Shown piece after piece: positions 16,959 through 25,054 of a stretch of 64,000 nucleotides of DNA. Each line of letters opens with the position of its first letter. Position 1 is the first letter of the stretch. This DNA comes from Saccharofermentans sp. (GTDB taxonomy: Bacteria > Bacillota > Clostridia > Saccharofermentanales > Saccharofermentanaceae), in NCBI GenBank assembly GCA_024403795.1, contig JAKSRD010000003.1:1-64000 (forward strand), read 5' to 3'. Position numbers and translations under genes: made by a program. The notes beneath the pieces are model-generated. The model had not been told where the DNA came from, made no database searches, and saw only the letters and a program-made list of their open reading frames with translations.

Positions 16959-18576
16959 CGGCAATTGCCGCGTGAAGTGTCTTTCTTACGTTTCCTTCCG
17001 CCTTGATCATGCTGTCGAGATATCTCTCGATCGCAGGGGTTAATCCTGTCTTGTTCAAGTCGATCCCGAATACTGTCTCGTTGGAAAGGATCTTGGTAAG
17101 CTTGCCTGCAACGCTCTCTTTCATGCCGAAGCAGATGCCTTCGGCTTTAAGTTCATTGCGGAAGAAATCAGCCATGGGATCTGAGCTGATCTCAAATGCT
17201 TTTCCGCTGTCATCGATCCCGAGAAGATAACGGAGCCATCCGGCAATTACGAGCGGAATGAGCTTTAACTCGGGAAGCTTCTCGGGTGCATCATTCATAT
17301 AAGAATTGATGGTGATGCCGAATCTGATGGGAAGCTTTTGGCTTGTATCCGTAGCGATCCTTTGAGGTGTGTCGGGAAGGAAAGGATTGGGGAAACGCTC
17401 CTCAAGCACTTCCTTAAGGAACTTCTCGGGATTAAGGATAACCGGGTCGCATACAACGGGCAGACACTCGTTGTAACCCATTTTTGTTACAAGTGTTTTC
17501 AAGTCTTCGTCGTTCATCTCTTCTGAGATCTTCGTAAATCCGAGAAGGCATCCGAAGAGTGCGAGTGCCGTGTGAAGAGGATTGAGGCATGCCGTAACCT
17601 TCATGCGCTCAGCCTTGTCGACTGTCTCTCTGTCGGTAAGGATCACGCCGCCTTTGGCGAGGTCGGGTCTTCCGTTAGGGAAGAGGTCTTCTACGACCAG
17701 ATACTCCGGAACTTCTGCGTTGACGAAAGGTGCGACAAATACACCGTTTGTCGTCTTTACGCTATTAAGATTATCGATGCCCAGATTGATAAGTTTGTTT
17801 AGAATCTCATCGGAAGGTCGCGGTGTGATCTTATCGATCATGCTCCAAGGGTAAGCTATTTTGTTCGGATCATTTATGTAATCTCGAAAATCAGCATCCG
17901 CAAATCCCTTATCTATCCAGGCATCGACTATCTCCGTAACTGATGATTTGAGTTTATCGCCGTTGTGACTGCAGTTGTCCATGCTGACCAATGCCAGCGG
18001 ATATTTACCGGCTCTAAATCTCTCGAGTAAAAGTGAAGCTATGAATCCCATGCAAGTAACAGGATGTGAAGGACCGTTCTCCATGTCCTTGGCAGCGGCA
18101 TCATATAACTTGCCGTCAGCATCTCTTAAGGCATAACCCTTCTCTGTGATGGTAAAAGATATCATCTGAAGCGAAGGATTCCTTGCTATCTCATTAAGTC
18201 TGTCGATCTTCTCCGGCATGCTGTAATCAGCTGCGATCGCCTCCGTGATATTACCGATGATCTCATAACCGGTGTTACCGTCAGGTCGCAGGTCGCAGAT
18301 GATGGAGAGGTTATCGAACGGCTTATATACACGCTCGAAGTTCTCATAATCCATTGTGCCGCAAGCTATGATTCCGGTATCGGTGAGCCCTTGATTCAGA
18401 AGTCTCTGATTGATCCTTGCGATAAATGCTCTGAAGATGTTACCTCCGCCTACATGAAGCCAGGTAGGGTTTGCCGTTGTTGCGGCAATGCAGGAGTCGA
18501 TATCATACTGCGGAAGGACAACATTGATGCAGTCCCAGAACTCAGTGTTCTTAAGATTAGCCTTTGAAAGATCCAT
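16954..18576 (-). CDS. uxuB: D-mannonate oxidoreductase / fructuronate reductase
   Basis: 540 residues, mannitol dehydrogenase family. The N-terminal Rossmann region (WLHVGGGNIFRAF, about 35-50) binds NAD(H). The C-terminal helical domain contains the family Lys and His residues around TNGVFVAPFV and TACLNPLHTALALFGCLLG. It interconverts D-fructuronate and D-mannonate with NADH. The gene follows uxuA by about 120 bp with an inverted repeat in the gap, and precedes the GntR gene. Tagaturonate reductase (UxaB) is the alternative, but uxuA next door and the absence of uxaA favour UxuB. Confidence 0.88.
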   Translation of the reverse strand: MDLSKANLKNTEFWDCINVVLPQYDIDSCIAATTANPTWLHVGGGNIFRAFIARINQRLLNQGLTDTGIIACGTMDYENFERVYKPFDNLSIICDLRPDGNTGYEIIGNITEAIAADYSMPEKIDRLNEIARNPSLQMISFTITEKGYALRDADGKLYDAAAKDMENGPSHPVTCMGFIASLLLERFRAGKYPLALVSMDNCSHNGDKLKSSVTEIVDAWIDKGFADADFRDYINDPNKIAYPWSMIDKITPRPSDEILNKLINLGIDNLNSVKTTNGVFVAPFVNAEVPEYLVVEDLFPNGRPDLAKGGVILTDRETVDKAERMKVTACLNPLHTALALFGCLLGFTKISEEMNDEDLKTLVTKMGYNECLPVVCDPVILNPEKFLKEVLEERFPNPFLPDTPQRIATDTSQKLPIRFGITINSYMNDAPEKLPELKLIPLVIAGWLRYLLGIDDSGKAFEISSDPMADFFRNELKAEGICFGMKESVAGKLTKILSNETVFGIDLNKTGLTPAIERYLDSMIKAEGNVRKTLHAAIAD

Positions 18577-18618
18577 GGTGATATATTCCTTTCTTTCAGT
18601 CGGATCGATCTCTATTCA

Positions 18619-18668
18619 GACAAAACCGATAACCTTATAAGTGTTTATAAGATTATCGGTTTTGCGCA
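18619..18668 (-). terminator. hairpin between uxuA and uxuB
   Basis: Strong inverted repeat with AAAACCGATAA and TTATCGGTTTT arms in the uxuA-uxuB gap. In the minus direction it is followed by a short T/G run. It could be a partial terminator or an RNA processing/stability hairpin that sets the uxuA:uxuB ratio. Confidence 0.6.
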
Positions 18669-18697
18669 AGGGAGGAGTCCTAAATGAAACAATTTAA

Positions 18698-19768
18698 TCA
18701 GCAAAGCTTTGTAACGGCTTCCCACAAGCCGTTGATATATGTTGCACCCAAAGCTCGGTCGTAAAGACCGTAACCGGGTCTTCCTGTCTCGCCCCAGATC
18801 ATTCGACCGTGATCCGGACGGATGTAACCGTCGAAGCCGCTCTCATAAAGAGCCTTAACGATTGCAAGCATGTCGAGATCTCCGCAAGAAGAGAGGTGAG
18901 CGGATTCGTGGAAATCCGTATCAGACTCATGCTTAACATTCCTCAAGTGAACGAAATGCACCTTGCCCTTCGCAGTGAATGTCTTGGCAATGTCTACTAC
19001 ATCGTTATGTACGCCCGCACCGAGACTTCCGGTGCAAAGCGTAAGTCCGTTACGTGATGATGTATTCAGATTCAGATATGTATCGATGGACTCTTTGCTG
19101 TTAACGACCTTGGGAAGGTTGAACAAAGGCATCGGAGGATCATCAGGGTGTACTGCAAAATTGATATCCAGTTCTTCTGCTGCAGGGATGATAGCATCGA
19201 GGAAATACTTGATGTTCCTGAAGTATTCTTCTGAAGAGACATTCTGATAGAACTGAATGTCCTCAGCCATCTTGCCGAATCTCTCGGGTTCCCAGCCGGG
19301 AAGTGAGAAATTATTTGCTCCGTCGATCATGGAAGCAGTTATCTTCTCGAGGGTGAGCTTAACTGCTTCGTCGTGGCTGTATGCCATTGCATTGGAACCG
19401 TCGGAAAGGACCTGAGCGAGATTACTTCTGTACCAGTCCATAACGGGCATGAAGTTATAGCAGATGCACTTAACGCCGGCCTTGGAAAGATTCTTCATGG
19501 ATTCGATATAGTTATCGATATACATGTCACGGGAAGGGAGTCCCTTCTTGATATCTTCGTGAATATTGAGGCTCTCGATGACTTCCATCTCGAGACCGTA
19601 AGAATTGACTTCGTCCTTGACGAGATTGATCTCGTCCATAGTCCAGACATCACCTACAGGGATTCTTGTCAGATGAGTGGCGACGCCTCTGACTCCGGGA
19701 ATCTGTCTGATGTTCTCGAGTGTTACGCTGTCATCACCATAAGGAAACCATCTTAATACCAACTTCAT
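18698..19768 (-). CDS. uxuA: mannonate dehydratase
   Basis: 356 residues from the ATG at 19768 (protein begins MKLVLRWFPYGDDSV). A longer frame with a Met 17 codons upstream exists, but the family start MK..RWY/F.. favours this one. UxuA dehydrates D-mannonate to 2-keto-3-deoxygluconate with a divalent metal. Family features are IPGVRGVATHLTRIPVGDVW near the N-terminus, FAVHPDDPP (metal/His, about 225), CTGSLGAG and FVHLRNVK, then RPDHGRMIWGE near the C-terminus. It has its own promoter with a near-perfect operator over the -10. Confidence 0.93.
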   Translation of the reverse strand: MKLVLRWFPYGDDSVTLENIRQIPGVRGVATHLTRIPVGDVWTMDEINLVKDEVNSYGLEMEVIESLNIHEDIKKGLPSRDMYIDNYIESMKNLSKAGVKCICYNFMPVMDWYRSNLAQVLSDGSNAMAYSHDEAVKLTLEKITASMIDGANNFSLPGWEPERFGKMAEDIQFYQNVSSEEYFRNIKYFLDAIIPAAEELDINFAVHPDDPPMPLFNLPKVVNSKESIDTYLNLNTSSRNGLTLCTGSLGAGVHNDVVDIAKTFTAKGKVHFVHLRNVKHESDTDFHESAHLSSCGDLDMLAIVKALYESGFDGYIRPDHGRMIWGETGRPGYGLYDRALGATYINGLWEAVTKLC

Positions 19769-19802
19769 ATGAAAACGCCCTTTGTCAAATACTAAAAGAG
19801 AC

Positions 19803-19816
19803 TTGGATATACTAAT
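19803..19816. promoter_or_regulatory. possible second half-site upstream of uxuA
   Basis: TTGGATATACTAAT shares only the right half (TATACTAAT) with the operator family and lies between the main site and the uxuA start. It may be a weak auxiliary site. Confidence 0.25.
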
Positions 19817-19833
19817 CAATTCTCATTCTGCCT

Positions 19834-19865
19834 ACTAGTATACTAGTGGACTTTGACCGTGTCAA
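19834..19865 (-). promoter_or_regulatory. uxuA promoter with perfect palindromic operator
   Basis: On the minus strand TTGACA (plus 19860-19865), a 17-nt spacer and TATACT (plus 19837-19842) form a near-consensus promoter. The perfect 14-bp palindrome ACTAGTATACTAGT at 19834-19847 covers the whole -10, so a bound repressor would block polymerase. It is the best operator copy in the window. Confidence 0.8.
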
Positions 19866-19879
19866 TAGATTATGACAAG

Positions 19880-19980
19880 TGAAATTGATGTTTTTCTTCT
19901 TTTCGAGAAGTGCTCGAAAAGCACATTTTAAGGCGTTTCCCTGATTGTCTGACACAACGGGGAAACAGGATAGATAATAT
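19880..19980. repeat. small inverted repeats in the uxuA-membrane gene gap
   Basis: Two short hairpins: GTGCT-CGAAA-AGCAC (about 19907-19921) preceded by TTTTCGAG, and GTTTCCC..GGGAAAC (about 19935-19966). The CGAAAA spacer word resembles the array elements elsewhere. Role unknown. Confidence 0.5.
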
Positions 19981-19996
19981 ATTTATATTAAGTATA

Positions 19997-20389
19997 TCAA
20001 TCTTCTGCTGATTCTTCGGAACAATCTTCATCGATAATGTCAGATTCTTCGTCATTTTTGTGCGACTTGGGCTTCATGAGTCTGAAGACAAGCGGAACGA
20101 AGCAGATAAATCCGAACATCTTAAATACTTCACCCAGTGATACCAGATATATCGTAGCGAGTTCATAGTGTTCCTCGGTTACAACCGTGAGATTCGTACA
20201 TGTCTTTGTTATTGCATAGATCAGGAGACCGCCGGCAACGAGGCATGTGGATATGACCGTCGTCTTAACGGGAACAGCGACATACTTCTCGGGATTGAGC
20301 TTCTTGGCACTCAAGAAGATGCCGGCGAAGACCAATGCAGCTGCGATCACACCTGAGATGATCTGTATGAGATTAAGATATTCAGCCAT
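19997..20389 (-). CDS. small membrane protein downstream of DUF624 gene
   Basis: 130 residues starting at MAEYLNLIQII. The upstream in-frame region is a shadow of the DUF624 protein's acidic tail. Three hydrophobic helices (about 5-24, 37-57, 75-100) and an acidic C-terminal tail (EESDIIDEDCSEESAED). The start ATGGCTGA overlaps the stop of the preceding gene, so the two are coupled. No family recognised; probably acts with the DUF624 protein in carbohydrate uptake or its regulation. Confidence 0.65.
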   Translation of the reverse strand: MAEYLNLIQIISGVIAAALVFAGIFLSAKKLNPEKYVAVPVKTTVISTCLVAGGLLIYAITKTCTNLTVVTEEHYELATIYLVSLGEVFKMFGFICFVPLVFRLMKPKSHKNDEESDIIDEDCSEESAED

Positions 20390-21155
20390 TTTCTTCGTCT
20401 TCTCCTTCTGAACTTTCCTGCTCTTCGTCGTCTTCGTCGTCTTCGGATCCTTCTTCGCGATCGGAATCTTCATCATCATCTTCTTCGCTATCGTCTTCGG
20501 AAGCTTCGCCTGATGTCTCGTCACTGTTGTTGCGGGCGCTCTCGACACTTATCGCAGAGCTGAATGCTTTCTCGGTGATCATCTGACAAAGCCTTGCAGC
20601 ACCGACCGGTGTAAGAAGTGCAGCAGGCGGGAAACAGACGCTTACGGCAAGGGTGATCAATATGATGAGCCAGATGAGAATGATCTGCGGGAGATTCATC
20701 AGGCAAAGCGTGAAGCTGTTCTTCAGAGTTGCTTTTATCCCGTTGCTGAATCTTGCGAGAAGCGCATATACAAAAGGAAGAGAGAAGATAACCAGTACAA
20801 GCGGTATCAGAGATACGAATCTGTACCAGCCCGGAAGCCTGATCTCTCCGAAGCCGAAGAAAGCAAAATAGATATTGAAGCCTGCGACGGCACTGTATAA
20901 AAGGTATCCGATGTTGATGATCGTTCCGTCCTTAAGATTATCCTTAAGTGAATGCATGAAGTCTTTTGATACATTATCGATCTTTTTGGTGTACTTACGA
21001 TATACGGTGTAATAGAGCGCCGTAACGGAAGGACCGATGGTAACGATCGGAAGGCAGAAGAGCAGGAAAAGCACGGAGATAATTACCGCATCTCCAATTG
21101 CTTTACAGGTTTTATACAGCCAACCGTTAGTGATGTGATCGAAAGAATTCTTCAT
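20382..21155 (-). CDS. DUF624 (YesL-like) membrane protein with acidic tail
   Basis: 257 residues. The N-terminus (ITNGWLYKTCKAIGDAVIISVLFLLFCLPIVTIGPSVTALYY, residues 8-49, one motif in the original split by commas here) matches YesL/DUF624 proteins. About four to five hydrophobic helices span 18-185. The last 60-odd residues are almost all Asp, Glu and Ser. YesL genes sit beside CUT1 carbohydrate importers (B. subtilis yes and lpl clusters) but the biochemical role is unknown. It is divergent from the esterase gene, with a shared operator (21218-21231) in between. Confidence 0.82.
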   Translation of the reverse strand: MKNSFDHITNGWLYKTCKAIGDAVIISVLFLLFCLPIVTIGPSVTALYYTVYRKYTKKIDNVSKDFMHSLKDNLKDGTIINIGYLLYSAVAGFNIYFAFFGFGEIRLPGWYRFVSLIPLVLVIFSLPFVYALLARFSNGIKATLKNSFTLCLMNLPQIILIWLIILITLAVSVCFPPAALLTPVGAARLCQMITEKAFSSAISVESARNNSDETSGEASEDDSEEDDDEDSDREEGSEDDEDDEEQESSEGEDEENG

Positions 21156-21217
21156 GTGATTTTATTTCCTCTGATGTCAGTATAGAATGGAAGGAGATAA
21201 AAATCAAACATTTGCCA

Positions 21218-21256
21218 ACTAGAATACTAGACAAAAATTATTGATATATATACAAT
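21218..21256. promoter_or_regulatory. operator and promoter between DUF624 and esterase genes
   Basis: ACTAGAATACTAGA (21218-21231) matches the uxuA palindrome at 12 of 14 positions. For the plus-strand esterase TAGACA (21228-21233), a 17-nt spacer and TACAAT (21251-21256) form a promoter whose -35 overlaps the operator. A minus-strand promoter is less clear. Confidence 0.65.
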
Positions 21257-21281
21257 ACCAAATTAAAGGCAGGTGAATACC

Positions 21282-22802
21282 ATGGCATCAACAAAATTGC
21301 TCGGAATCTATTCTGACGGAATGGTTCTTCAGAGAAATGCGGAGATAATCGTTGAAGGCATTGAGAGTGATAGATCAGAAGTTCAGGTAAGATTGGGCGG
21401 AGCAACCGTAACGGCAAAAGTCGCGGACGGTAAGTTCAAAGCGATCTTCCCTCCGATGGAGGCAGCAGTTGATATTGAACTCGTTGTTGAAGGCAGCGGA
21501 AAAGTTACGGTCAAAGATGTCTGCATAGGCGATGTCTATATGCTTACCGGTCAATCGAATATGGAGCTTCCCGTAGCGAGAACTTTTGATCTCAACAGGG
21601 AAGAGATCGAAGCTGAAGATTATCCTTATATCAGGCAATACCGTTTAACTCCTGATCTCGAGATCCCGATAAGAGGAGAAGATCCCGTTAATGCTTTACC
21701 TGAGTTTAATTGGGTTAAAGCATCGGGTACCGGTAAGAATGAGATAAGCGCAGTCGGCTTTTATGCAGCGAAGAGGATCTACGCTGAGAAGAATGTGCCG
21801 ATAGGACTTGTCTTAAGTGCTCAGGGCGGTTCAAATATTGAGTCCTGGATGTGTGAAGAAGATCTCTATGAGACCGGCACGAGCGAAGATTCCATTGCTC
21901 CCTTCAGAGGTGCGGGTGCGCTTAAGGCTTATGTTGCTGAGGGTAATCAGAAGACATGCACCTGGCGTGAGAATACCGTTGATAAGGATTTTGACTTGGA
22001 AGCCGCGATGGCATCTGCCCAAACTGTTGAACTTCCGGGAATCGTAATGACGGATTTCTCGGGAAGCGTATGGTTCCGTAAAGAGTTCTATGTCGATAAA
22101 GTGACAGAGGGTAAGTGCCTGCTGAGACTGGGTGATCTTATCGATGCGGATGTTACATATGTAAACGGTGTCGAGGTCGGACGTACCGAGTATCAGTATC
22201 CGCCCCGTAAGTATTCATTCGATGCTTCAATTCTTAAGCCGGGTAAGAATACAGTTACGACCAGATTGATCATCGAGAATAATGCCGGCGGCTTTGTCCC
22301 CGGACATCCATACAGACTTGAGACTTCTGCCGGAGACATCGATATGTCGGGTGAGTGGAAGATGGCTGTTGAGAAGAAGACCGAGAGGTTCATGCCTAAC
22401 ATGATGGCTCAGAATATTCCTTCAGCGCTTTACTATGCAAGTCTTCTGACAATGAGGAATTACAAGGTGTCGCAGATATGGTGGTATCAGGGTGAATCCA
22501 ATGCCGAAGATCCCGCCGGATACGATAAGAAGATGATCCTTACATTCAGAAAGATGAGAGAGTTGTTCGGTGATCTGCCGTTGATCCTCATCCGGATAGC
22601 TGATTACATCAATCCGCTTACATTCGCAACTGAAGTTCCGGAAGGTTGGAGAGGAATACAGAGACTGATCGATGAAGCACCTGAACATATTGCTGATGTT
22701 AAGGTGGTAAGAGCACCGGCGCCTGATCCGATCTACGAACTTCATCCGCAGAATAAGAGCGCGATCGGAGCAGACGTAGCCAAAGCTTCAATGGAATTCT
22801 GA
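21282..22802 (+). CDS. SGNH-type sialate/acetylxylan esterase
   Basis: 506 residues from the ATG at 21282; the AGGCAGGTGA RBS lies before it and an upstream in-frame GTG overlaps that RBS. The SASA/SGNH esterase is split by an inserted beta domain. The nucleophile Ser92 lies in VYMLTGQSNMEL and the catalytic Asp/His near the end in IYELHPQNKS. A jelly-roll insert is visible at about 245-360 (WFRKEFYVDKV, RLGDLIDADVTYVNGVEVG). WWYQGESNAEDP is also typical. No signal peptide. Probably removes acetyl groups from xylo-oligosaccharides or sialic acid; placed in the aldouronate regulon, acetylxylan fragments are more plausible. Confidence 0.85.
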   Translation: MASTKLLGIYSDGMVLQRNAEIIVEGIESDRSEVQVRLGGATVTAKVADGKFKAIFPPMEAAVDIELVVEGSGKVTVKDVCIGDVYMLTGQSNMELPVARTFDLNREEIEAEDYPYIRQYRLTPDLEIPIRGEDPVNALPEFNWVKASGTGKNEISAVGFYAAKRIYAEKNVPIGLVLSAQGGSNIESWMCEEDLYETGTSEDSIAPFRGAGALKAYVAEGNQKTCTWRENTVDKDFDLEAAMASAQTVELPGIVMTDFSGSVWFRKEFYVDKVTEGKCLLRLGDLIDADVTYVNGVEVGRTEYQYPPRKYSFDASILKPGKNTVTTRLIIENNAGGFVPGHPYRLETSAGDIDMSGEWKMAVEKKTERFMPNMMAQNIPSALYYASLLTMRNYKVSQIWWYQGESNAEDPAGYDKKMILTFRKMRELFGDLPLILIRIADYINPLTFATEVPEGWRGIQRLIDEAPEHIADVKVVRAPAPDPIYELHPQNKSAIGADVAKASMEF

Positions 22803-22830
22803 CGATTGAATCTCAGTAAAAATGCCCAGA

Positions 22831-22874
22831 GGGATATCTCCGCAGCATCGGAGGTATCCCTTATTTCTATTTTA
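22831..22874 (+). terminator. intrinsic terminator of the esterase gene
   Basis: 12-bp stem GGGATATCTCCG / CGGAGGTATCCC around CAGCAT (22831-22860, one G-U pair), then TTATTTCTATTTT. Confidence 0.85.
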
Positions 22875-22968
22875 GAGCGCGAAAAGCGTTATGGGCAATT
22901 TGCTGCAAAATTGTGGCACGGTGCATACACAATACACAAACAGACCACTGAATCATTGAACAGATGTA

Positions 22969-23031
22969 TTGACATTTCACAAATGAGGTGATAATCTCAT
23001 GTTGTTCGAACTTCCATGCAAGTATACAAGA
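22969..23031 (+). promoter_or_regulatory. ABC importer promoter with downstream operator
   Basis: TTGACA (22969-22974), a 17-nt spacer and TAATCT (22992-22997). GCAAGTATACAAGA (23018-23031) keeps the GTATAC core and outer symmetry of the uxuA palindrome and lies just downstream of the predicted start of transcription, about 58 bp before the gene. Confidence 0.65.
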
Positions 23032-23088
23032 ACGCTGAAAGGCTAACAATTTAGCCGTTTAGTAGGCAAGAATTTGAGGGGCAATCAA

Positions 23089-24060
23089 ATGGGCAAAAAG
23101 GAACAATTCATCGATAACACTTCTGAGTGGAGTCCGAGAGAGATCTCGCGTCGCGATAGACTCGCTAAAGACATCAGAGTTAATTGGCAGTTATATGCCA
23201 TGTTTGTAATTCCGGTTGTTTATTACGTCATCTTCAGATACATACCGATGTTCGGTAATATTCTGGCTTTCCGTAAGTACAATCCGGGCGGAAGTATCTT
23301 TGGTTCAGGTCCGCTTACGCTGAAATATTTCAAGCAGTTCATTACGGCTAAGCCGTTCTGGCAGGCATTCTCGAATACACTTATCCTTAACGGTCTGTAT
23401 CTGTTGTTCAGATTCCCGTTAACACTTATTTTCGCTTTGCTCATAAACGAGATCAGAAATCTCCATTGGAAGAAGTTCGTTCAGACGGTTTCTTATCTCC
23501 CGCACTTTATCTCAATGGTTATCGTATGCGGCATGATCAAGGAAGTCCTCTCAACAAAGGGCCCCGTCAATGAAGTAATCTCAATGCTCGGCGGTGAGAA
23601 GATAAGTTTCATCTCCATGGCTGAGTGGTTCAGAACGATCTTCGTAGCATCAGGAATCTGGCAGAGCCTCGGTTGGGGAACAATACTTTATCTTGCGGCA
23701 ATGTCCGGCATCAATCCTTCACTTTACGAAGCTGCTACAGTTGACGGTGCTTCACATTTCCAGCAGGTTATTCACGTTACGATCCCTTGCATCCTTCCTA
23801 CGATCGCAACACTTTTGATCCTCGATATCGGCGGACTTGTAGGTTCAGGCGGAGCATTCGAGAAGGTATATCTCCTTTACAGCCCTATGACATACGAGAC
23901 GAGCGACATTGTATCAACATACGTATTCCGTATGGGTGTCGAGTCCGGAAGCGTTAACTTTGCGTCAGCGGTTGGTTTGTTCGAAGGTCTCATCAATTTG
24001 ATCCTTCTAACGGCAGCTAACTTTGTCTCACGTAAAGTCGCGAAAACAAGTCTTTGGTAA
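23089..24060 (+). CDS. CUT1 sugar ABC permease (LplB-type)
   Basis: 323 residues. The start at ATG 23089 follows GAGGGG; the in-frame TTG at 23074 lies before the RBS. Six hydrophobic helices. The permease EAA loop is PSLYEAATVDGASHFQQVIHVTIP (about 215-238). LplB-type permeases pair with a YtcP-type partner, the next gene, in CUT1 importers for uronate-containing oligosaccharides (Paenibacillus aldouronate system). No ATPase gene is present, so a shared MsmX-like ATPase elsewhere is expected. Part of a three-gene operon: permease, permease, binding protein. Confidence 0.9.
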   Translation: MGKKEQFIDNTSEWSPREISRRDRLAKDIRVNWQLYAMFVIPVVYYVIFRYIPMFGNILAFRKYNPGGSIFGSGPLTLKYFKQFITAKPFWQAFSNTLILNGLYLLFRFPLTLIFALLINEIRNLHWKKFVQTVSYLPHFISMVIVCGMIKEVLSTKGPVNEVISMLGGEKISFISMAEWFRTIFVASGIWQSLGWGTILYLAAMSGINPSLYEAATVDGASHFQQVIHVTIPCILPTIATLLILDIGGLVGSGGAFEKVYLLYSPMTYETSDIVSTYVFRMGVESGSVNFASAVGLFEGLINLILLTAANFVSRKVAKTSLW

Positions 24061-24075
24061 GGAGGGTGGATCAAG

Positions 24076-24990
24076 ATGGCTACTAACGATACATCAACAC
24101 CTCAGATTCATATTCATAATCCCAAGAATAAGATCAAGGAATCCACAGGATACAGAGTATTTACGGTTTTCAACGCGATCCTGATGCTCCTGATATCGAT
24201 CGCAACATTGTATCCTTTCCTGTATCTTGTATCTCAGTCTTTCTCTTCTGAGCAGGCTATCATCGCAGGACATACAGGTCTTATTCCCGAAGGATTCAAC
24301 ATCGACACTTATATCTATGTAATTACCAGATATGACTGTGAGTTCCTTAAGTACTATCTCAATACGATCATTTACACGGTAGTCGGTACGGTTCTTTCTT
24401 TGTTGTTCTCTGCAATCCTGGCTTATCCGTTATCCAAGCCGAACCTTAAGATCAACAAGGTAATGTCACCATTCATCATCTTCACGATGTATTTCGGCGG
24501 CGGACTTATCGCAAATTACGTTTTGGTATTGAGACTCGGTCTTAAGAATTCAATGTGGGGATTCATTCTCCCGATGCTCATCAGCACATATTACGTAATC
24601 CTCATGAGATCTTTCTTCATGACGATCCCTAAGGATCTTGAAGAAGCAGGTGAGATCGACGGTCTCAACAAGTTCGGTGTTTTCTGGTATATCGCAAGAC
24701 CTCTTTCTACACCGATCATCGCGACAATGACATTGTTCTACGCAGTTATGTATTGGAATAACTGGTTCAATGCAAAGCTCTATTTGCAGGATAAGGCAAA
24801 GTGGCCTGTAGCTTACTTCCTACAGACGATCATCAGAGGCGGCGGCGCATCAGACCCGGATGCTCAGCAGATGTCAGCAAACATCAAATCATGTGCGATG
24901 GTGCTTACGGTCCTTCCGATCATCTGCATCTATCCGTTCATTCAGAAGTATTACGTTCAGGGCATGATGCTCGGCGGCGTAAAGGAGTAA
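24076..24990 (+). CDS. CUT1 sugar ABC permease (YtcP-type)
   Basis: 304 residues, six hydrophobic helices beginning about residue 31. The EAA loop is IPKDLEEAGEIDGLNKFGVFWYIARP (about 192-217), matching YtcP/CUT1 partners. RBS AAGGAGGGTGG lies before the ATG, 15 bp after the LplB-type gene. Works with that permease and the downstream lipoprotein; probable substrate is aldouronic or related oligosaccharides, from context and family precedent. Confidence 0.9.
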   Translation: MATNDTSTPQIHIHNPKNKIKESTGYRVFTVFNAILMLLISIATLYPFLYLVSQSFSSEQAIIAGHTGLIPEGFNIDTYIYVITRYDCEFLKYYLNTIIYTVVGTVLSLLFSAILAYPLSKPNLKINKVMSPFIIFTMYFGGGLIANYVLVLRLGLKNSMWGFILPMLISTYYVILMRSFFMTIPKDLEEAGEIDGLNKFGVFWYIARPLSTPIIATMTLFYAVMYWNNWFNAKLYLQDKAKWPVAYFLQTIIRGGGASDPDAQQMSANIKSCAMVLTVLPIICIYPFIQKYYVQGMMLGGVKE

Positions 24991-25054
24991 TCAATTTGTG
25001 CTTAAGGGGATAACCCGTGGCAATAGAAAAACAAAAACAAGAAAGGAAACAGTT

